From the NCBI RefSeq assembly GCF_032911445.1, contig NZ_JAWJEJ010000001.1, forward strand, positions 992,001 through 1,056,000: a stretch of DNA of 64,000 nucleotides. The letters are read 5' to 3'. Every line of letters starts with the position of its first letter. Position 1 is the first letter of the stretch. The position numbers were made by a program, and so were the translations under genes. Positions 36,558 through 48,200 of the stretch are shown in pieces. The notes beneath the pieces were generated by a model. That model was not told the DNA's origin and ran no database searches. It worked only from the letters and a program-made list of their open reading frames with translations. The DNA comes from Sphingomonas sp. HF-S4. GTDB lineage: Bacteria; Pseudomonadota; Alphaproteobacteria; Sphingomonadales; Sphingomonadaceae.

Positions 36558-38915
36558 TCAGAAGCGTGTGATGAACGACACCCCATAAGTCCGCGGATCG
36601 GCCCAGGCGACGGTATCGCCGGTGATCCCCTGCGCAGGGTTGGCGGCCGGAAGCGAATGGTTGAGATAGTCGGTGTCTAGCAGGTTGTTGACGAACGCCG
36701 AGAGCGTGAAGCGGTCGCCCGGCGCGGTGTAGCTGATCCGCGCGTTGGCAATGGTATAGCCCTTTTGGGTCAGCAGCGATCGGTTCACCACATCCTGCGG
36801 CGTGATGTAGTAGAACTGCCGCGAAGTGTAGCGCGCGTCGGCGGTCAGATCCACGCTGCCGCTGCTGGCAAGCGGGATGGTATAGGTCGCGCTGCCGTTG
36901 AGCGTCAGCTTGGGCGCGCGCACGAAGCGGGCGCCCGACAGGTCGGCGCCGCCGTTCACCACTTGCAACTCGTCATATTTGGTGTCGAGGATGCCCACCG
37001 CGCCGGTCAGCCGCAGCCCGTCGATCGGCGTCGCCTCGAGCTCGATCTCGGCGCCGTTGGTGTGCGCCTTGGCGGCGTTTTGCAAATACGAGACCGTCGC
37101 GCCGCCTACCGCGCCCGGATTGGGCCCGACCACGTTGATCTGCACGTCGCGATAGTCATAGTGAAACAGCGTGGCGTTGAAGGTCAGCCGTCGATCGAAC
37201 CATTGCGACTTGTAGCCCAGCTCGAAGGCGTCGAGCTTCTCGGGCTCGACCGTCGCCAGCGCGACCGGCAGCGTCGCGGCGGTGTTGAACCCGCCCGATT
37301 TCACCCCGTGCGAATATTTGAAATAGAGGAGGTTGTCGGGCGCTACCGTCCAGGACGGCGTAACGTCATAGGTAAAGGCATCCCAGGTTCGCCGCAGATC
37401 GCCGGAGAAGGTGCCCGCGCCGCCGAAGCTGCCGGTATAGCTGTCCCACCAGCGCGCATAATTGCTCCACGCCGTCGCCGCGGCGCTTGCCGAGGCGCTG
37501 CGATCGAAGTCGAGCGTCTTGGTCTCGCGGGTCCAGCGCGCGCCCACCGTCAGCTTGGCGGCGTCGCTGAAGTCGAAGGTCGCGCTGCCGAACGCCGCGC
37601 CGCTCTCGGCGCGATGGTCGTAGCGCGTGAGGCTGTATGCTGCAGGGGCGGTGCTGCCCGGCTGGGCCGGGACCGTTCCGGCGGGCAGCGTCGCCGACCA
37701 GGCGTTCGAGACGATCTTCTCGTTGAAATAATAGAGGCCGAGGATCCAGTTGAGCCGGTCGGCCTGGGGCGAGGCGAGGCGGAGTTCCTGCGTCCATTGC
37801 TGGCTGCGCGCCCGGGTATAGCTGCGCGCGATCTCGAGCGGCGTATAATCGGTATCGCCGGCCCCCCGCGTCTTGAAGCGCTCATAGCCGGTGATCGACG
37901 TCAGCGAGAGCGCGCCGAGATCCCAGTCGAGGTGGAGCGAGCCACCGAACTGCGACGTGCGGCTGAATTCGCCGGCATTGGTGTTGATCTCGTCCTTGTC
38001 GGTCGAGGGTACATAGCCGTTGCGGAAAACGCCGCTCGGCGCGTAGCTCGCGGTCGTCCAATAGGTGCCGTCGGTCTGATAGTCGCGATAGTGAAGGCTG
38101 AGGAGCGCCTCGAACCCTGGCGAGGGGGCGAGCAGCAACTGCCCGCGGACGACATTGTCGCGGACAGCGTTCGATGACTCGCCGGTGAAGAGGTTGGTGA
38201 AGCGACCCTCGCGGTCGTCGATGCGCGCCGAGATCCGCGTCGCCAGCACCCCCGGCACGATCGCGGCACCCAGGCCGGCCTCGGCGATCTTGTTGTCGAA
38301 GCTGCCATATTCGAGCTTCACGTAATTCTGGTCGGTGCCGTCGGTGAGCGACGGGCGCTTCGAGATCACGTTGATCGCGCCACCGGTGGTGTTCTTGCCC
38401 CAGAGCGTGCCCTGCGGCCCCCGGAGCACTTCGACGCGCTCGATGTCGAACAGCGGCAGGCCGGTGGCGCTGGCGTTGCTGATATAGACGTCGTCGAGAT
38501 AGAAGCCGACCGGGTTGGCGAGGTCGAGCTGCTGCTGCCCGGCGCCGACGCCGCGGATCCACCAGCGCGGGCGGCCGTGCTGCTGGGTGCCCGCCGAGGC
38601 ATTGGGCACGAGGTTGAGCAATTCGTTCGCCGAACGGCCGATGCCGCCCTCGCTGAACAGCTGGGAACTGAGCGCCGTCACTGCGGTCGGCACCTCCTGG
38701 AGGCGCTGCTCGCGGCGCTGGGCGGTGACGACGATATCGTTGGTTCCGGCGCGTGCGGGATCGTCGCCATCCTCAGGGGCCGCGACTTCCGCAGTCCTCG
38801 CAACCTCTTCCTCCCGCGGATGGGCAAGGGCCTGTGCTCCGTTGAGGAGGGAAACTGCAAGAATACTCGACCGCGAGAGGAAGCGCAGGGCTGTGCGACG
38901 GGGCAGGTTAGGCAA
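36558..38915 (-). CDS. TonB-dependent receptor of the organosulfur block
   Basis: A 785-residue outer-membrane transporter. The TTG start at 38915 is chosen because GGAGGA lies six bases upstream and the product then begins with a signal peptide (SRSSILAVSLLNGAQALA, ending near residue 32). The TonB box and plug follow (NDIVVTAQRREQRLQEVPTA; then FDIERVEVLRGPQGTLWGKN), and the barrel ends in RF. No STN domain is present. It converges on the importer operon across a terminator. Its own sigma-54 promoter ties it to the SfnR-like regulator, so it is the likely outer-membrane gate for the sulfur compound used by the block. Confidence 0.9.
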   Translation of the reverse strand: MPNLPRRTALRFLSRSSILAVSLLNGAQALAHPREEEVARTAEVAAPEDGDDPARAGTNDIVVTAQRREQRLQEVPTAVTALSSQLFSEGGIGRSANELLNLVPNASAGTQQHGRPRWWIRGVGAGQQQLDLANPVGFYLDDVYISNASATGLPLFDIERVEVLRGPQGTLWGKNTTGGAINVISKRPSLTDGTDQNYVKLEYGSFDNKIAEAGLGAAIVPGVLATRISARIDDREGRFTNLFTGESSNAVRDNVVRGQLLLAPSPGFEALLSLHYRDYQTDGTYWTTASYAPSGVFRNGYVPSTDKDEINTNAGEFSRTSQFGGSLHLDWDLGALSLTSITGYERFKTRGAGDTDYTPLEIARSYTRARSQQWTQELRLASPQADRLNWILGLYYFNEKIVSNAWSATLPAGTVPAQPGSTAPAAYSLTRYDHRAESGAAFGSATFDFSDAAKLTVGARWTRETKTLDFDRSASASAAATAWSNYARWWDSYTGSFGGAGTFSGDLRRTWDAFTYDVTPSWTVAPDNLLYFKYSHGVKSGGFNTAATLPVALATVEPEKLDAFELGYKSQWFDRRLTFNATLFHYDYRDVQINVVGPNPGAVGGATVSYLQNAAKAHTNGAEIELEATPIDGLRLTGAVGILDTKYDELQVVNGGADLSGARFVRAPKLTLNGSATYTIPLASSGSVDLTADARYTSRQFYYITPQDVVNRSLLTQKGYTIANARISYTAPGDRFTLSAFVNNLLDTDYLNHSLPAANPAQGITGDTVAWADPRTYGVSFITRF

Positions 38916-38966
38916 GATGAATCCTCCGATGGATCGGCGTGGGGACGCCGTGATCGAAGGGAGCTC

Positions 38967-38982
38967 AGCAAAGGACGTGCCA
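38967..38982 (-). promoter_or_regulatory. Sigma-54 promoter of the receptor gene
   Basis: The minus strand reads TGGCACGTCCTTTGCT, a perfect TGGCACG-N4-TTGCW with GG-N10-GC spacing. The -12 element is about 53 bases before the TTG start. It lies in the 328-base gap between the autotransporter stop and this gene, which otherwise shows only the inverted repeats at 39052-39096. Confidence 0.85.
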
Positions 38983-39051
38983 CCGGTTGTAAGTTGTTGA
39001 ATACAGCTACTTTGACCTGTTCGGGCCCATCGCCACAGGCGCGCACGCTGG

Positions 39052-39096
39052 TGCTGCCGCAGCAAACGCCGCCACGGGCTGCTGCTTCTGCAGCAG
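39052..39096. promoter_or_regulatory. Candidate activator-binding inverted repeats before the receptor promoter
   Basis: TGCTGC-C-GCAGCA at 39052-39064 and CTGCTGC-N4-GCAGCAG at 39079-39096 lie about 70-115 bases upstream of the -24 element, the usual distance for enhancer sites of sigma-54 activators. Their half-sites resemble those at 29909-29956. Spacing varies, so this is a weak call. Confidence 0.35.
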
Positions 39097-39243
39097 ACTT
39101 GCCGCTTGCGGGAGGGGAGCGGTCACCCCCGGCTCGGCGGACTTCTGCGGTAGATCGTCGTATCCGATGTGCGTCGTCGATGCGTCGTTCGCCCGATCCA
39201 GCCGCCATAGGGGCGCAGGGCGGCCAGCATCATGCCGGGGAGA

Positions 39244-42200
39244 TCAGAAGCGCCAGCCGAGCTGGGCACGGGCGCCATGGTCGGCCGAACGGTCGGCATG
39301 GGCGCCGGTGTAGGACACGCCAAGCCGGATATGCTCGCCCAGGTCGAGCTCGAGGCCGAGATCGACCGCGGCGCTGGTCCGGTCGAGCGGGATGCCGCTC
39401 GCGCGGAAGGCTTTGCCGCCGGCAAAGGCGAGGTCGATCGTCGGCACGCGATCCCCGAACACCCGGCGCGCCGCAGCCGAACCGTCGATGCTCAGTCTGG
39501 TGCCGCCCAGATCCCAGCCGATCCGCCCCTTGAGGCCCAGGCTGCCATAGGTGGCGTTGAACCCATCCGCGCCGCCCCCATGCAGTGCGGCGCTGCCGCC
39601 ATGCTCGTTCACGCCGGCGTCGAACAGCGCGACATGTGCCAGGCCGACGAAGGGCTGGAGGTCGACGCCGCCGATAGTGCCCTTCACCGCGAGCTGACCG
39701 AAGGTCTGAAGGGTACGAGCGTCATACTCGTCGCCGAGCAGCTGGGTCACGTTGCCGAAGGCGACATGGCGCTGCGAAGTGACGGCGTTCCAGCCATAAG
39801 CGGTGCCGAGCTGGATCGAGACCGGGCCATAGGAGCCGAGTAGGCTGGTGCCGGCCTGATAACTCTCTGCCTTGTGCGTCGCGTTGCCGGTCCGGAACTC
39901 GCTGGTGCCGTAGCTCAGCGCCACGCCCATCCGCCAATGGCCGTCGAACGAACCGTCGAATCCGGTCGTGAAGCCCTGGGTCGAGCGCGTATAGCCTTGT
40001 GCCTCGGCGCTGCCGTCGACATCGCGCCATGCGCCGATGACGCGCCCCCAGACCGCCAGCCCTTCGGTGCCCGCCATTTCGCCGCGCGACAGCATCGCGT
40101 CCCGCAGGAAGCGGCTGTCCTCGACCAGCGATGCGCGCATGCTCGCATGGTCCGAGCCGGCAAGCTGGTCGAACGCCGCACGCGCTTCCGGCGCAGTGAG
40201 CCCGGCGACGGCCTCGTACACGTCGTTGCTCTCACCCAGCGCCTGCACCGCTGGTGCGACCGCGCTCTGGTTGCCGGTCTGCGCCACGGTGATGAAATCG
40301 ACCGTGTTGCGTTTGAGGTTCAGCGTCACTGCATTGGCGCCATAGGCCAGCGTCGGCGTCAGGAATGCCAGGTTCGAGGTCACGTTGGTGAAGGTGCCCG
40401 ACAGGCCACCCGCCGCGGTGAGGATCGTGTAGCTGGTGTTGGCGGCATAATTGCCGTTCGCCGCCAGCACGCTCACCGTGGTGCCGCTGGCGATCGAGGC
40501 GGTGCCGTTCACGACGATCTTGTCGCTCTGCCCGGCGGCATTGGCCTCGACCTCGAAAATGCCGCCTGAGGTGAAGGCGAGATTGCCGGTGAAGCTGAGC
40601 GTGCCGATCGAGTTGCCCGGTGCGATCGTGCCGGCGACGTTCGCCGAGCCGGCGGTGCCGCTGCCCTGCAGGCGTCCGCCCGCCGCGACGTCGATCGTGC
40701 CGCCCAGCGTGCCGTTGACCGAGAACATGCTGCCCGCGCCGACGCTGGTCGTGCCTGCGAAGCCCGAGGAGTTGCCGGTGAGCAGCACCGTACCGCCGCC
40801 GCGGAACAGCACGCTGCCGGTGCCGGTCAGCGTGCCGGCATAACTGCCGTTCGCGGTCTGCTCGAAGACCAGGCGAGTGCCTGCGCCGAGATCGGCATTG
40901 CCGGTGAACAGCGCCGAGGTGGAGACCAGGCTGCCGGCGGTGACCTGCCAGTTGCCGCTGCTCGCACCGGTGAGGGTGAGCGCGCCGGTGCCCGACTTCA
41001 CGTTGCTGCCCACGCCGCTGATCGTTCCGCCGAACGAAGCGTTGCTCGCCTGGTCGAACACCACGGTGCCGGCATTCTGGATGCTGCCCTGAATCGAGGT
41101 GGCATTGCCGATCAGCGTGCCGGCCTGGACGATCGTTCCGCCGGTATAATTGTTGGCACCGGTCAGCACGAGCGTGCCGAGGTCGGTCTTGACCAGCGCC
41201 GCGCTGCCGGTGAGTGCCGAGGCGATGGTGGCGGTGAGGCCCGCGCCCGCCGCAGTGCCGTCGCCTACCCGGACGATCGCCTGGCTGCCCGACAGCGCCA
41301 GCGGGCCGCCGGAAAGCGTATAGCCGTTCGCGGCGAACTGCATGGCGCTCGCCGAGACCTGGCCCGCGCCATTGTCGATCGTCACCGCGCCGCCGGTGCC
41401 CTGGAATATCGCGAAGCTCGGCACCGGCTGCATCGCGCCGTTGATCGCGCCATTGGCGTCGGTCCAGTTCGGGGCAGCGGCGCTCCAGGTGCCCGCGCCG
41501 CCTTCGACGCGGCCGTTGAAGGGATTGGCTGCCGCGCCGCCGTCCCAGAAGGCAAGCGCCACGCCGGCGCTGCTGACGAGGTTGACCTGACCGGCCGAGC
41601 CGGTCTGCACCGTGAGCCCGTCCGAGGCCGCGCCGTTGACGGTGCCGAGCGCGAGCCCGTTGTCGGCCAGCGTGCCGCCGTACGAGAAGAGCCGATAGAT
41701 GCCGCTGCCGAAGCCGGCGAGCGCAGTCACGTTGAGCGTGCCGTCGAGGGTCAGGTTGCCGTTCACGTCGAACAGCGCCGCGTCCGACGCCTGCGACAGC
41801 GAAACGTCGAGGATCGAACCCGAGGACAATTCCAGCGCGCCCATCGAGAGCGTGCTGCCATAGGCGCCCGCCAGATGCGCGCCATCGGCGATGCTGACGG
41901 TGCCACCGATGCTGCCGGCGCCCGCAAGCGTGCCGGCGGAGACAGTGACGCTGCCGCCCAGCTGGCCGGTCACCGTAAGGCCGCCCGCCGAGACATCGGT
42001 CGTCCCGGCGAAGCCCGCGCTGTTCCCGCTGAACGTCAGCGTGCCGCTGCCCGTCTGGGCAAGGGTGCCGGTCCCCGACACGGTCCCGGCATAGGTGGCG
42101 GCGGTGGCGCGCTCGAAGGCGAGGGTGCCGCCGTCGATCTGCGCCGCGCTGCCCGCGAAGCTGCCGCGCAGCACCGAGGTGCCGCTATTCTGCGTCAACG

Positions 42201-45200
42201 TGCCGGTACCGAGATTGGCCTCGACCGTCGCGCCGTTCAGCGTGTAGCGCGCAGCGGTCAGCGTGCCGGTGCCCGCAAGCGTGCCGGCAAGGGCAAGGGT
42301 GCCGATCGTGTCGCTGAAACCCTGGAGATCCAGCGTCGTGCCGTTCGCCACGCGCACCGCTGCGGCATCGGCAAGGCGGTTGGCTCCGCCGAGGCGGAGC
42401 GTGCCGGCATCCAGGTTCACGGCGGCCGCTGCGGCGGTGCCGTTGAGGGTCGAGATGCCCGAATGCTGCGTCAACGTGCCCGTGCCGAGGTTGGCGTTCA
42501 CCGCTGCGCCGTCGAGGCGGTAGGTGTTCGCGCCGAGCGTCCCGGTGCCTGCGAGTGTGCCGGCCAGCGCGAGGCTCTCCACGCGGTCGCCATAGCCCTG
42601 GAGGTCGAGCGTGGCATGGGCCGCGACGCTGACCGCCGCCGCATCGGCGAGGCGATCCGCGGCGCCGAGGCGCAGCGTGCCGCCGGTGAGGTTGACCGTC
42701 CCGGCCGCCGCCGCGCCGTTGAGAAGCGAAATGCCCAAGCGCTGGTCCAGCGTGCCGGAGCCCAGATTTGCGTTCACGGCCGCATTGTCGAGCGTATAGG
42801 TCGCGGCAGTCAGCGTGCCGGTGCCAGACAGCGCGCCGGCCAGCACAAGACTGCCGACCGTTTCGTCGAAGCCCTGCAGGTCCAGCACGGTGCCGCTCGC
42901 GACGGTCGCGGCCGCCGCATCGGCGAGGCGGTCGGCGGCGCCGAGGCGCAGCGTGCCGCCGGTGAGGTTGACCATACCGGCCGCCGCCGTGCCGTTGAGG
43001 CGCGAAGTGCCCGAGCGCTGGGTCAGCGTGCCGGTGCCGAGATTGGCGTCCACCGTCGCGCTGTCGAGCGTATAGGTTGCGGCAGTCAGCGTCCCCGTGC
43101 CCGAAAGCGCGCCGGCCAGCGCCAGCGTGCCGACGGTGTCGTCGAAGCCGCGCAGGTCGAGCGTCGTGCCGGCCGCGACGCCGACCGCCGCCGTATCGGC
43201 AAGGCGATCCGACGCGCCGAGCTGGAGCGTGCCGCCAATGACGTTGACCGTCCCGGCGGCCGCGGCGCCGTCGAGCTCCGAAATGCCCGAGCGCTGGGTC
43301 AGCGTGCCGGTGCCGAGGTTGCCGCGTACCAGCGCGCCATCGAGCGTGTAGGTCGACGCGGTCAGCGTACCGGTGCCGTTCAGCGTGCCGGCCACCGCCA
43401 GGCTGCCGACGGTGTCGTCATATCCCTGCAGGTCGAGCGTCGCGCCCGCCAGCACCGTCACGGTCGCCGTATCGGCAAGCCGGTCATCCGCGCCGAGCAC
43501 CAGCGTGCCGCCATCGACGTGCACCGCCGAGCCAGCCGATTGTCCATTGAGCAATGTCGTGCCGCTCGATTGGTAGATCGCGCCGCCGCCGAGATCGTGA
43601 TCGATCGTGCCGCCGAGGAAGTTGTACCGCGCGGCGGTCAGCGTGCCGGCGCCGGTGAGGTTGCCCTGGATGGTGAAGGCGGCGACGGTCTCGTCGAAGC
43701 CGTTCATGTCGAGCGTCGCGCCGTTCAGCACCTCCAGCGTCGAATCGTCGGCGAGCACCCCCGCGGCGCCCAGGCGCAGCGTGCCCTCCGCGACTTGGGT
43801 GAGACCTGAATAGCTGTTCGTGCCCGAAAGCGTCAGCGTGCCGGTGCCGATCTTGATGATGCCGCCGGTGCCGGAGGCGACACCGCCGAAGAGGCTGTCC
43901 TGGTCGTTCCAGCCGAGCGTCAGCGTGTTGGTGCCGAGCGCGACGGTGCCGGTGCCCGAGAGATTGGCGATGCGCACGCCCGCGGCGGCGCCCGAGAGGT
44001 CGAGCTCGCCATTGGCGATCACTGCGCCGGTGCCGACCGTGCCGGTGCCGGCAAGCACCAGCGTTGCGGCGGCGTCGATCGTAGTGGTTCCGGCATAGTC
44101 GTTGGCGCCGCGCAGTGTGCTGGTGCCGGCGGCGAAGACCATTCCAGCGCCGCCGTGGATCGACCCGGAGAAGCTGCCGCCGCCATTGAGCGTGAGATCC
44201 CGATCCGGGCGTAGGAGTACCGTGCCGGTGCCCGAAAGACCGCCGATGACGGGCGCGCCTGCGTGGAGCGAGAGGTCGAGCGTGCCGTCGACCTGCGCCG
44301 CGCCGGAGAGCCCGCCGTCGATGCCGACCAGATACAGCCTGCTGCCGGCGTCGACCGTAGTGGTGCCCGTATAGAGCTGGGTCTGGCTGAACGTGCCGAA
44401 GCCGCCGGCGATGCGGACGCCGCCGGTGCCGGTCATCACGCCGTCATACCCTTGCGCGCCGTTGGTGAGGACGAGCGTCTTCGCGCCCAGATCGACCGCA
44501 CCCTGGCCGCGCAGATCGGCGATGCGGGTCTCGGCCGCCGTGATGCCCGAGATGTCGAGGCTGCTGCTCAGGTCGATCACGGCATCGTCGCCCAGGCTGC
44601 CGTTGCCGGCCAGCGCCACCGTGCCCTGGTTGACGGTCAGCACCGTGAGCGTGTTGGCGCCGGAAAGCGTCCAGGTGCCGGTGCCGTCCTTCTGCACCAG
44701 CCCCGCGCCGCCTGAGAAGGTGCCGGAGAACGTGCCGGCCAGGTCGTTGCCGCCGAGGATGAGCGTGCTGTCGCTCAGCAGCACCGTGCCGGCGCCCGAG
44801 AGATTGGCGATGGTGACGTCGGGGACGATGTCGTTGTCCCCGTCATATACGTCGCGGAGGTCGAACACGCCGTTGGCGACCACCGCCGAATGGGCGATCG
44901 AGCCCATGCCACCCAGCGTCAATGTGGCACCTGCGTCGATCACTGTGTCGCCGCTATAGGTGTTGACGCCTTCCAGCCGCTGCCAATTGGTGACGACCAG
45001 CCCGCCGCTGCCCTGGATAATGCCGTAGAACTCGCCGTCATTCCCGTTGATCGTCAGCATGGTGCCGCCGAGGTTGACCAAGGAATCGCTATTGCCGTCC
45101 TTGAGCGCGCCGATCGCCAGCGCGCCGGTGGTGAGGCCCGACAAGTCGAACGTGCCGCCGTCCATGCGAACCCGGGCCGAATCGCCCAGCGCGGCGGTGC

Positions 45201-48200
45201 CGGTGAGTGCAACCACGCCCTGCTGGAGGACCAGATCGCTGAGCGTGCTCCGGCCGGTGAGCGTGAGCGCGCCCGTACCGGATTTGCTGAGGCCGTTGAC
45301 GTAGAAGAGATCGGCATTCGGAACGCTGTTCAGCACGCCGTCGAACGTCGTCGCCACGGTGTTGGTCACCATGAGCCCGTTGCCGGCGATATTGATCGTG
45401 CTGCCGGCCACGCCCGAAAGGCGGTCGGTCATCACCAATTGCAGGTCGTTGCCGGTGTTGAGCACGGCGTTGGCGCCGGTGAGCGCGATCGACGTGAAGA
45501 GCAGGCGGTCCGGGTTGGTCAGCGTCAGCGTGCCGTTGGCGACGATCGCGTCGCCCTGGAAGGTCGGTCCAACCTGGCTGCTGGAACCAAGGATGGTTTC
45601 GCCCGAACCGGCCTGGAGGAGGGTGCCCGAGCCGAACAGCCCGTGGATCGTCATCGTGTCCGAGCGGTCGGCGGTGAGCGTACCGCCGCTCATCAGGATC
45701 GCGCTGGCCAGCGAGCCGTTGGTGCTGCCATCGCCGATGGTCATCGCAGCGTTGCCGGCCAGGACGGTGCGGCCGGTATAGGTCCAGTCCTGCGAGACGG
45801 TCTGGTGGCCCGAATTGATGACGAGGTCGCGCGGGTTGGCGCCGTCCAGCTCGGCGACGATGCCGGTGAAGCCGCTTTCGCCACCATTGCCGTTGATGTA
45901 GAGCGTGCCGCTGGTCAGCATGACTGTGCCGCCGCCAGCGAGTTCGGAAACGGTCGCGGCATTGGCGACGGCTAGGGTACCGTCCACCACGACCTTGGAA
46001 GAACTCAGCGATCCGCCGCCTGCGAGCGTGAGCGAGGTGCCGCTGTCGATCACCGTGTCGCCGGTGAGTTCGTTGAGGCCACTCAGGGTGATCGCGCCGC
46101 CGCTCAGATGCATCCCGCCGCTGCCCTGGACGTTGCCCGCGAAGCTGCCGGACGTGCCGTCGGTGATCTCCAGCGTGGTGCCGCCGAGCAGGATCGTGCC
46201 GCCATTGCCGGTCAGATCGCCGATCGAATAGTTGGGGTCTGCCAGCCCCGACAGGTCGAGCCTGCCGCCATTGCCGATCTTCACGCCGGTTCCGGTGCCG
46301 AGCGAGCCGGTGCCGCTCAGGGCGAGTGTGGTGCCCTCGACGCCTACCGCGCGCATGTTGCTTTGGCCGGTGAGCGTGAGCGTGCCGGTCGAAAAGCCGG
46401 TCAATTGCATCGTCGGAGCGATCGGCGCCGACGAAGCGTCGTCGAAGCCGCCGGCGAAAATGCTGTTGCCCGGCGTCTGGAGACGAACCTCCATGCCTGC
46501 ATCGCCATAGCGCACGACGCTGCCGGCAACGCCGGAGAGCTTGCCGATGATCGCGCCGCCGGTCGCGCCCGTGGCGTCGAGCGTTGCACCGATGGTGGTG
46601 AGCGCGACCGAGCGGCTGCTCGCAAGCGCGTTGCCGTCGAGCAGCGCGAGCGTGCCGTCGGCGATGGTCACGCTGCCCGAATATCCATGCGCGCCGGTCA
46701 GGCTGGTGACGCCCGCGCCCGCCTGGGTGAAGTCGCCGATGCCCGCCAGACCGTTGATTGTCAGCGCGTCCGAACGGTTCGTGGTCAGCGTGCCGGAAAC
46801 GAGCTGGATCCGTCCCGCTACCGTGCCGTGGGTGCCGCCGTCGCCGATGGCGAGATCGCCGAACACCACGGTGTCGCCGCCATAGGTGGCGGTGCCGGTG
46901 AACAGCAGGCTCGCATCCGAACCGATGATCAGGGTGCCGGGTGCGCCGGCCTGTGCCGCATCGGTGATCGTGCCGGAGAAATCGCCGCCGCGGGTCAGCA
47001 GCAGCTCGTGCGTGTCCAGATCGATGGTGCCGTCGCCCTCGATGCTGCCGATCACTTCGCTGATGCCGCTGGTGTTCAGCCGCAGCGTACCGCCAGCGTT
47101 GACGATCATCCTGCCGAAATCCGCCAGCGCGTTGCTGCCGTCGAGCTGCAGTGTACCGGCTTCGACGGTGGTGGTGCCGGTGTAGGTGGCTTCCTCCATC
47201 CGCGTGGTGCCCAGGCCCGCCTGGACGAAATTGCCGGCCCCGGAAAGGCCGCTCAGGTTCAGGGTGGAACCGTCCACCCCGCGGTTTGCCGTCAGCGTGC
47301 CGTTGGTGAGCACGATGTTCCAGGTGCCGGTGGTTGCCGGCGTCGGGTCGCCATTCCCGATCGTGAGATCGCCGCCGTCCAGCGTTACGGCGGTGAGCAG
47401 GTTGTCGCCGGTCAGGACCAGCTCGCCGCCCGTCAGGCGCAACGCACCGTTGCTCATCACGCCGCCGAACGTGCCACCATCGGCGATCTGGAGCGTGTTG
47501 CCGCCCAGCGTCACCGCGCCCGTGCCGGAGATCGAGTGCAGCGCGCTGCCCGTGCCGCTCACCGCAAGCGTGCCGGCGATGGCAAGATCGGAGTTGAGCA
47601 GCGACGCGCCGTTCGCCAGGGTCAGCGTCGCGCCGGTGTCGATGCGGGTCGCGCCGCTATAGCCCATTGTGGCGGCCAGGGTGAGCGATCCGCCGGCGAG
47701 CTGAAAGCCGCCGGTGCCGGTCATCGTGCCGCTGAACACGCTGGGCAGGGGGCTGCTGGCGGTGCCGCCGGCGATGACCACCAGTGTTTTGTCGCCAAGC
47801 AGGATCGTACCATTGCCAATCAGGTCGCGCACGCTGCTGGTCGCGCCGGTGATGCCCGAAATGTCGAAGCTGGCGCTGCTCGCCACGCTAACGATGGCGG
47901 CGTGGGAAAGCGTTGCAGTATCGGTGAGCACGATCGCACCCTGGTTGATCGCGACGCCGACCTGCAGGCCGGACGTGTCGCCGGACAGGGTGAGGGTGCC
48001 GGTGCCGGTCTTGGTGATCCGCCGGGCGGCGTCGAACGGAGAGGCCGAGGAGATGGTGCCGGCGAACACGGTGTTGGTGCCGTTGGCCAGCGTGTACGAC
48101 GCGCCCGCGAGCATCACGCTGCTGCCGGTGACGCCCGACAGGTTGTTGATCGCCGCACCTCCAACGTTGGAACCCAGGTTGAGCACGGCGGTGTTGCCGG

